Shown here in pieces: positions 34,840 through 39,414 of a DNA stretch of 39,414 nt. The DNA is taken from assembly GCA_020696345.1 (NCBI GenBank), contig JAEHCK010000028.1, positions 1 through 39,414 on the forward strand. Reading direction: 5' to 3'. A model generated the notes under the pieces. That model saw only the letters and a list, made by a program, of their open reading frames with translations. It did no database searches and was not told the origin of the DNA. The translations under genes and the position numbers were made by a program. The stretch comes from Thermoplasmata archaeon. GTDB taxonomy: Archaea; Thermoplasmatota; Penumbrarchaeia; JAEHCK01. Position 1 is the first letter of the stretch, and every line of letters starts with the position of its first letter.

Positions 34840-35277
34840 ATGAAACCCGTCAAGCTAGATGAGTCCGATATGCTAATACTTGACCATTTACAACGAGATG
34901 CTCGAGTTACAGTCCGCAGACTGGCAAAAATAACAGGGATCAGACCCAGTACGGTACATAACAGAATACAACGTTTGATCGCAACAGGTGTAATTCAAAA
35001 CTTCACCGTTAAAGTCGACCCCGAGAAATTGGGTGAGAACCTAGCTGTATTCATGCTAGTAGCGGGTTCACTGGATAAATACTTCAATGATACTTTTTTG
35101 CAGAAAAAACAAATTTTGGAGGTTCACGGGATAACGGGTGAGTACGATCTATTACTGAAACTTCGATTCAAGGACATGAAACAGTTCAATAGATTTGTGA
35201 TAGATTTCCGCGAACGGTTCAGCGACTCCATTACAAAAACCATTACCATGGTGCAAACTGCAGGGTTGAAAGAATAA
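34840..35277 (+). CDS. Lrp/AsnC-family transcription regulator
   Basis: 145 residues. The N-terminal HTH (about 6-55) has DESDMLILDHLQRDARVTV and LAKITGIRPSTVHNRIQRL. The C-terminal RAM ligand-binding domain (about 65-140) has VDPEKLGENLAVFMLV, VHGITGEYDLLLKLRFKD and TKTITMVQTAGLKE. Lrp proteins form dimers to octamers and sense amino acids. Its position divergent from ahcY suggests control of the methionine/SAM cycle and of itself, which is inferred from position only. The start is set by the TATA box 26 bases upstream. Confidence 0.93.
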   Translation: MKPVKLDESDMLILDHLQRDARVTVRRLAKITGIRPSTVHNRIQRLIATGVIQNFTVKVDPEKLGENLAVFMLVAGSLDKYFNDTFLQKKQILEVHGITGEYDLLLKLRFKDMKQFNRFVIDFRERFSDSITKTITMVQTAGLKE

Positions 35278-35286
35278 AGAGCCATG

Positions 35287-35322
35287 GCCTTCGGCCGAGC
35301 CTTCGGCCGAGCCTTCGGCCGA
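35287..35322 (+). terminator. Triple GCCTTCGGCCGA hairpin repeat after the Lrp gene
   Basis: Three exact tandem 12-bp units begin 10 bases after the stop codon. Adjacent units fold as GGCCGA-gcct-TCGGCC, a 6-bp GC stem, so alternative hairpins are possible. The GC content is far above its surroundings. A transcript-end or mRNA-stabilising role is likely. Confidence 0.55.
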
Positions 35323-35420
35323 CCACTACGATCATTTAATAAATAAAATCGTTTGGTGAGGAGGGACCATTAATATGACTTATTGTTGAAAAACATTTGG
35401 TGAGGGGTGATAGAGAATTG

Positions 35421-35444
35421 GAAATTAAATACTCATTTCCATTC
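35421..35444. repeat. 24-bp dispersed repeat, copy 2
   Basis: Matches 25351-25374 with one mismatch. It runs directly into the 28-bp units of array E. The remainder of 35323-35420 has two TTTGGTGAGG copies near 35351 and 35391. Confidence 0.6.
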
Positions 35445-35523
35445 CCATGGTCATTAATAATAAATCACATTCCCATGGTCAGTAATAACAAATCACATTC
35501 CCATGCCCAGTAGTAATAAATTG
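35440..35523 (-). repeat. 28-bp array E (three units)
   Basis: Three units starting CATTCCCATG at 35440, 35468 and 35496, exactly 28 apart, with the start of a fourth at 35524. The reverse complement contains TGATTTATTATTA, similar to TGATTAATTATTA of array C, but GGATGTT is replaced by a GGGAATG-type end. A distant relative of the GGATGTT arrays, placed downstream of the minus-strand membrane gene, between convergent genes. Confidence 0.7.
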
Positions 35524-35583
35524 CATTCCCCTCTTGACATTCTTACTTTTAACTTCTACTTTTAACTTTTAACATTTGACTTT

Positions 35584-35632
35584 AAAAAAATGCGTCAATC
35601 ATTATTCTTTTTGCGAATCATTTTTTTATGTT
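35584..35632 (-). repeat. About 45-bp 3'-end repeat, copy 3
   Basis: Resembles 20822-20869 and, less closely, 17244-17285. It covers the last codons, stop and trailing T-run (minus strand) of the gene at 35595, so the end of that coding sequence (MIRKKNND) comes from the repeat. Confidence 0.55.
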
Positions 35633-35912
35633 CTACGCTGGTTTTCTTCCAATCATCCTTGTCAGATACCTCATCCAGGCCATAGAATGCATGTTGCTGA
35701 ACTTCGGGTTTCTTAGTAACTGCATAATAAGGTATTGCAAATAAATAGACCAATAGAAATATCGCCATTATAACGACGATCACAACAAATGTGATACAAA
35801 TTATTATCATCAATCCAAATAATATAATGGTGAAAAACATGATCATCAATAATACAGCAGTTAAAATACCGAAAAATAACAATATTCCCGTACCGATATC
35901 TTTTATAGCCAT
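35595..35912 (-). CDS. Small two-TM membrane protein
   Basis: 105 residues of unknown function. Two long hydrophobic helices, about 8-35 and 36-63 (GILLFFGILTAVLLMIMFF; IIICITFVVIVVIMAIFLL), are followed by a charged cytoplasmic tail of about 40 residues with KKxxVEHKKMIRKK. The start ATG has GAGGT about 13 bases upstream, longer than usual. The gene lies 35 bases after the AIM24-type gene on the same strand, so they are probably co-transcribed. Its last codons lie within a repeat shared with two other gene ends. Confidence 0.65.
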   Translation of the reverse strand: MAIKDIGTGILLFFGILTAVLLMIMFFTIILFGLMIIICITFVVIVVIMAIFLLVYLFAIPYYAVTKKPEVQQHAFYGLDEVSDKDDWKKTSVEHKKMIRKKNND

Positions 35913-35947
35913 GGGTGACCAGCTACCTCAATTATTCTCAAAGTATA

Positions 35948-36667
35948 TTATTGACCAAACAGACTAACTCCGGAACTACCCGAGCTCTGCCTGCTTTGCG
36001 GCATGAATGGTGTCAAGGCAGTTGCAAGATTATGTAATGTCATGGACTGGATAATGATCTTTCCGGGTCCGGTCAATATGGTGAGGAATAATCCTTCACC
36101 GCCAAAGAACGAGGTTTTAATACCACCTGCACGTTGAATGTCATACTGCACCGACGGTTCCCAGCCCACCACCGAACCGGTATCGATCTTAAAGACCTGT
36201 CCGGGCTTCAGGTCCATCTCGATGAAATCGCCGCATGCATGAATGAATACCATACCCTTGCCGAACAACCGTTGTATTATGAAACCTTCGCCGCCGAAAA
36301 ATGCTGCGCCCAGCCGTTTTTGGAATGCCAGGTCCATGTCCACGCCGTTCTCTGCGCACAGGAACGCATCCTTTTGGCACATGAACTCCTTGCCAGGGCC
36401 GACCGTGATCGCCTTGATGGTTCCGGGCGCGTTACCAGCGAACGCCACAAGACCTCCACCGCCATGTGCGCGAAACTCGGTTAAGAAAAACGTCTCGCCC
36501 ATGAACTTGCGTTTTATTCCCTTCCAGACGCCTCCACGCGCCTTGGCCTCCATTTCTACATTACCGCTCATATATACCATTGCACCCGCTTCGGCATACA
36601 CCAATTCTCTTGGGTCTATCTCAAGAGTCACAACCTGAAGATTATCTCCAGAAATTTTGTATTCCAT
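35948..36667 (-). CDS. AIM24/TIGR00266-family protein
   Basis: 239 residues, within the family's usual length. It is a beta-rich, three-fold-symmetric (TRAP-like) protein with repeated glycine turns: YAEAGAMVYMSGNVEMEA, GGGGLVAFAGNAPGTIKAI and then FFGGEGFIIQRLFGKGMVF, and again SFFGGEGLFLTILTGPGKI. Relatives are found across bacteria and archaea and in fungal mitochondria (Aim24), but the molecular function is unsettled; membrane or transporter organisation has been suggested. ATG at 36667 is chosen because AGGAGG ends 9 bases before it; an ATG at 36676 directly abuts that site and is less likely. It leads the membrane-protein gene downstream. Confidence 0.88.
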   Translation of the reverse strand: MEYKISGDNLQVVTLEIDPRELVYAEAGAMVYMSGNVEMEAKARGGVWKGIKRKFMGETFFLTEFRAHGGGGLVAFAGNAPGTIKAITVGPGKEFMCQKDAFLCAENGVDMDLAFQKRLGAAFFGGEGFIIQRLFGKGMVFIHACGDFIEMDLKPGQVFKIDTGSVVGWEPSVQYDIQRAGGIKTSFFGGEGLFLTILTGPGKIIIQSMTLHNLATALTPFMPQSRQSSGSSGVSLFGQ

Positions 36668-37112
36668 ATTTAGCATCCTCCTGGTCGATCTGCAATTTTT
36701 TTTGATCAAAAAGTGAATTGTGTAATGAATTATGAATATATAATATTTTGATTTTTGACGTCGAGTTTCGAAACCGAAAGACGATTTCGTTAAAATGTAT
36801 TTAATAAATGATAAATAGAAGTAGAAAATAAATCCGATCCCGAATTTGGATCGATCTAAGATATCATTCCATTATACTCGGGCTCGGGCTCCACTGCGTT
36901 AGGCTCTGTAGAAAAACCACTTGGCAGGCTCTGCTTATATTTCGTTGATTTAGGCTCGGGTGTAGATAAGATATTAACCCGAACCTATTTCAGCTAAAAT
37001 AAATCAGAACCCGATCCTAATCCAGTAATAATAAATTAGATCCCGCTCCCGAGAGTACCGATGCAGGGCACATGGGCGAACAACTCGTAGTAGCGATGAA
37101 CTTCCTTAATAA
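36668..37112. other. Gene-free region with degenerate CTCGGG/CCCGA dyad
   Basis: 36880-36961 has several AGGCTCTG or AGGCTCGGG copies (36901, 36926, 36952, about 25 apart). 36976-37050 has their inverted counterparts, AACCCGA, AACCCGATCCT and ATCCCGCTCCCGAG, starting at 36976, 37008 and 37040, exactly 32 apart. It looks like a decayed dyad array of another family. The last part (37050-37112) may belong to the adjoining group II intron remnant. No coding frame was seen. Confidence 0.5.
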
Positions 37113-37186
37113 GAGCCGGATGAATCGAGAGGTTTACGTCCGGTTCTGTGAGAGCGTGGGGGTGAAATTCCCCCGCGCTACTCGAC
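37113..37186 (+). mobile_element. Group II intron 3' end (domains V and VI), truncated
   Basis: Domain V is 37113-37146, the standard 34 nt. GAGCCGGA pairs with TCCGGTTC, a second helix (TGAATC with GGTTTA) is capped by a GAGA tetraloop of GNRA type, and a two-base CG bulge sits on the 3' strand. Domain VI follows: GAG-AGCGTGGGGG pairs with CCCCCGCGCT-A-CTC, leaving one bulged A at 37180, seven bases from the predicted 3' splice site after CTCGAC (37186). These are the catalytic and branch-site hallmarks of group II introns. No reverse transcriptase/maturase frame lies upstream, so only the 3' end is recognisable and the element is dead or dependent on another. Confidence 0.85.
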
Positions 37187-37278
37187 TCATAAGATTTATT
37201 AAAAATTAAGCAATTGGTCTTTGCACGGGACATATTTAAGAAAGTTAGTTTCAATTTGCCAATGCTGGAGGTTTAAAG

Positions 37279-37704
37279 ATGGATAATACAAGTAAAATCG
37301 CAACAAGCGAAATATGTCAAAGATGTGCTAAATGTTGTAAGGAATTTGGAGAATTTGTTGATTATGATACCGCACTTAGATTCAAACTGCTGAATACAGA
37401 TAAGATTGTAGTAGAGGAAATAAACACTAACAATGATATTTTTTATAGAGTCACCTATAAATTTCCATGTTCAAAACTGATAAAAAAGAGAGATGGAAAA
37501 TACTATTGCTTATTGTATGAGAATAAAGAAATACCAAGACCTCAAATATGCAAGGGTTACCCAAACAACATCCCAATATCCTTAATAGAAACTGAAAAAA
37601 AAGAATGTCCAGCGTTGGCAAACTTTGCTAAAGCAACTTTTGGTTCGCAAAAGGAAACTAAAAAGAGTTTAACGGAAGCTGACGCTTCCAAAATTTCTGC
37701 TTAG
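37279..37704 (+). CDS. YkgJ-type cysteine-cluster (metal-chelating) protein
   Basis: 141 residues. N-terminal CQRCAKCCKEFG (about 13-24) is the CxxCxxCC core of the zinc- or iron-chelating YkgJ family. Further Cys are in FPCSKL, YYCLLYE, QICKGYP and KECPAL, which complete the usual cluster of eight. The function of the family is unsettled; the Cys pattern suggests a metal or iron-sulfur site. A strong ribosome site GGAGGTTT lies 6 bases before the ATG, and ACATATTTAAG near 37231 is a likely TATA box. The last 15 residues (KKSLTEADASKISA) lie outside the family and are encoded by a segment with a perfect GGAAGC-TGAC-GCTTCC hairpin. The gene sits between intron and transposon debris, so recent arrival is likely. 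Confidence 0.8.
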   Translation: MDNTSKIATSEICQRCAKCCKEFGEFVDYDTALRFKLLNTDKIVVEEINTNNDIFYRVTYKFPCSKLIKKRDGKYYCLLYENKEIPRPQICKGYPNNIPISLIETEKKECPALANFAKATFGSQKETKKSLTEADASKISA

Positions 37705-37796
37705 GAGAAACTTAGTTAAACCCTATACCGTTAGGCAAAATCATGGGCGAACAGTGGCATTAGGTATAAGTGAAAAACATGAATATGAAAACGCTT

Positions 37797-37937
37797 AATA
37801 AAAAGCCTGTTCAAGAACTCAATCTATCACTAAAATTACCTCACGGATTGATATTTTCATTTGAGATATCAGGACTTTTGGAATGCAAAACGATCCTCTA
37901 TCAAAATATTAGTTAATTCTCAAACAGGCTCTTATTT
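37797..37937. mobile_element. MITE-like or solo insertion-element remnant, 141 bp
   Basis: Terminal inverted repeats of about 25 bp: left end 37797-37822 (AAAGCCTGTTCAAGAACT core) and right end 37913-37937 (reverse complement GAGCCTGTTTGAGAATT). The GCCTGTT ends resemble those of IS5-like transposons. GCTT flanks both ends (37793-37796 and 37938-37941) as a possible 4-bp target duplication. The interior of about 90 bp has no transposase frame, so it would need a helper in trans. Confidence 0.65.
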
Positions 37938-37973
37938 GCTTGCCTTTAATTACGGGGATCTTGGCTAGCCAGA

Positions 37974-39125
37974 CTAATCTCTCTTCGATTCTCTGTCCAT
38001 ATCACGTTTCTTCACTTTATCCTTTCTCACCATTTTTTCTAGCACATTCATAGCCTCATCTGTGGCTTTCATCAGATTCCAGTCATGGGCTTTGGCATAA
38101 AAACTCTTTTTGGAGGCATTTAGTATGATCCTTATGCTATACTTACTCGCTCCAGTTTCAATATTGTATTGAGCCACATGCATCGAGAAAAAGGTTGGGA
38201 CAGTAACCTTCGCAATCCGCTGCAATGAGTTCTGTATTATTGTATAGATGGAGTCAAATAATAAAGGGTTTTCTTCACTCAAACCAGTAATCTGTATATA
38301 CATTTCTTCTCTCTTCATTGCACTTGCAATGTGTTCTATCAAATTCAACTGGGTGACCACGCCAACAGGTTTGTTATCCTCGACAACAATCACACTTGTT
38401 ATACTATGCTCCGACATTAGTTGCGCGGCGTTTCCCACACTTGTGCCCAGGGGAGCCGTAATGGGGCGATGCATAACACTTTTAATTTCGATATTCGGGG
38501 GATAACTTTCTCCGTCACTCCATCCATTTTTTTCCAAGGTTTTGACACCCCAAAGATAAGGTGCAATATCCTTAATGCCAACTACTCCAGTCAACCTATC
38601 GTAGTCATCCACCACCGGAATAATTTGTTCATGCAATTCTCGAATCAAAGACTTTGCTTTGATTATTCCGTCTTTTTCTTTAACGCTAAGGGGATAGTGA
38701 GACATGATGGACTCAACGGAAACGTCTTTCAAGTCCTTTACAGAAGGAAGAACCTGGACAACATCGGTTCTGGTAACAATCCCTACGAGTCTGTTTTCGG
38801 ATAGAACAGGTAGTGCCCTTACTCCAGATATTAGCATTTTTTCAGCCAATGCAGACAGATTATCATCTTCTGTTACTTCCGGGGGAATGGAGAGCAAGTT
38901 ACGAACTCTTGCGGTCATGGGTAAATTTCTTCTTTTAATAATGGAATCAAAACTCACCAATCCCATATATATACCGTCACTATCCAAAACAGGAATTTCG
39001 TGAAAAACCTGCTTATTCATCTTTCCAATAACCTCTGAGAGTAGACTATCGCAACCAACGGTTACGATTTTAGTAACCATCAGGTCTTTTGCACTAATTT
39101 CGTCCATACTGAGATTCTTAGCCAT
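37974..39125 (-). CDS. Four-CBS-domain protein with ribosome-hibernation-like C-terminus
   Basis: 383 residues. Start ATG at 39125 (MAKNLSMDEISAKDLM) is set by homology of the first CBS domain; the frame stays open about 88 codons further but that part is GC-skewed and unlike protein. Four CBS domains cover about 1-270 (motifs ISAKDLMVTKIVTVG, IPVLDSDGIYMGLVS; ALPVLSENRLVGIVTRTD; IPVVDDYDRLTGVVGIKDI; SVIVVEDNKPVGVVTQLNL) and would bind adenine nucleotides. The last about 100 residues (MYIQITGLSEENPLLFDSIY, then FYAKAHDWNLMKATDEAMNV, LEKMVRKDKVKKRD) have the strand-helix order and basic tail of HPF/YfiA (S30AE) ribosome-hibernation factors. This suggests a factor that gates ribosome dormancy by energy charge; the ribosome link is inferred. 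Confidence 0.82.
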   Translation of the reverse strand: MAKNLSMDEISAKDLMVTKIVTVGCDSLLSEVIGKMNKQVFHEIPVLDSDGIYMGLVSFDSIIKRRNLPMTARVRNLLSIPPEVTEDDNLSALAEKMLISGVRALPVLSENRLVGIVTRTDVVQVLPSVKDLKDVSVESIMSHYPLSVKEKDGIIKAKSLIRELHEQIIPVVDDYDRLTGVVGIKDIAPYLWGVKTLEKNGWSDGESYPPNIEIKSVMHRPITAPLGTSVGNAAQLMSEHSITSVIVVEDNKPVGVVTQLNLIEHIASAMKREEMYIQITGLSEENPLLFDSIYTIIQNSLQRIAKVTVPTFFSMHVAQYNIETGASKYSIRIILNASKKSFYAKAHDWNLMKATDEAMNVLEKMVRKDKVKKRDMDRESKRD

Positions 39126-39414
39126 ATTCTCACAATCGATAGGATATGCAATTAAAGTTAAATATCTTTGTATAGAATGAAATATAACATTAGATTGCCA
39201 GAAAATAATAAGTATAGATATTGCCCAATGCCTTTTTAAGGTAAGATCTTGCCCATGACTCTGCGGCTTCCTTCGGAATCCTTGCCCTCCCTCCTCACCC
39301 CCCAAGATGCCCCACCAGCCCCCGCATATAGGGGGCAAAAACGTCAAATGCAAATACAACAAAAACACACACCGATTATGAAAAAACACGTGAGGACTTT
39401 ACAAAAACCAAAAA
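39126..39414. other. Upstream region of the CBS gene with a GC hairpin
   Basis: A TATA-like GATATTTAAC (minus strand, near 39156-39166) lies about 35 bases before the start at 39125. Further out, 39270-39336 is C-rich and contains a perfect GCCCCC-gcatata-GGGGGC hairpin (39318-39336). Nothing coding was recognised up to the window edge. Confidence 0.45.

Noticed and set aside
37036..37254. 72-residue minus-strand open frame
   Set aside because: Overlaps the structured group II intron remnant on the opposite strand and shows no protein-like features or ribosome site.
37667..37735. Integron attC-like site after the YkgJ gene
   Set aside because: GTTTAAC (37667) and GTTAAAC (37715) form matching outer boxes and GTTAGGC follows, but inner boxes are not recognisable and no integrase is present; short motifs of this size occur by chance.
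39126..39389. 88-codon N-terminal extension of the CBS protein
   Set aside because: Translation of a C-rich upstream region with an odd composition; the first CBS domain begins right after the ATG at 39125, and a TATA-like box lies inside the extension.

Overview
The window is an AT-rich stretch of archaeal chromosome, most likely from a euryarchaeal lineage near Thermoplasmatota. The genes point this way: a double-repeat tRNA-splicing endonuclease, a Bat-type HTH regulator, Lrp/AsnC, archaeal S-adenosylhomocysteinase, a PGF-CTERM sorting tail and very large NosD-type surface proteins. So do the signals: TATA boxes about 26 bases upstream of leaderless starts, mixed with genes that have GGAGG/GGTGAT ribosome sites and TTG or GTG starts. 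The lineage is inferred from gene content only; no rRNA or tRNA gene was seen.

Layout. 1-2.2 kb: exported cyclophilin and endA. 2.6-16.1 kb: a cell-surface block with a 1963-residue beta-helix/Ig protein (minus) divergent from a secreted caspase-like protease with an FG-GAP propeller, whose 3' end overlaps the start of a second beta-helix protein (1475 residues). 16.1-20.6 kb: a SPASM-like radical SAM enzyme, two small membrane proteins, and a B12-type radical SAM enzyme divergent from a Bat-type regulator. 20.6-25.2 kb: a decayed retropepsin-like gene, an APC permease fused to an EIIA-like domain, and uvrB. 25.5-29.8 kb: an RRM protein, then three exported or membrane genes (calcium-repeat protein, Asp-box propeller, probable di-heme membrane protein). 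30.3-32.9 kb: two divergent GT4 glycosyltransferases. 33.4-36.7 kb: SAH hydrolase divergent from Lrp/AsnC, a small membrane protein and an AIM24/TIGR00266 protein. 36.7-39.4 kb: mobile debris (group II intron 3' end, MITE-like element), a YkgJ-type Cys-cluster protein, and a four-CBS protein with a ribosome-hibernation-like tail.

The most unusual structure is not a gene. Several intergenic gaps carry tandem arrays with a strict 27- or 28-bp period and a conserved GGATGTT core in the 28-bp family. Each well-preserved locus is a dyad: a run of units in one orientation, a short centre, then the same number of units in the opposite orientation (9+9 at 29.8-30.35 kb, 7+7 at 33.0-33.4 kb, 7+7 at 22.8-23.2 kb). 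The 25-bp centre is 22/25 identical between two loci 3 kb apart, although the units around it have diverged. Most arrays lie between convergent genes, with units oriented along the incoming transcript. A related half-array starts at the stop codon at 18.06 kb. I know of no described element with this design; it may be a bidirectional terminator/insulator, a chromosome-architecture site or a 3'-UTR protein-binding array.

Other dispersed repeats (68-bp, about 50-bp, about 45-bp and 24-bp families) also sit mainly at gene 3' ends. The genome therefore seems to carry several families of 3'-associated repeats.
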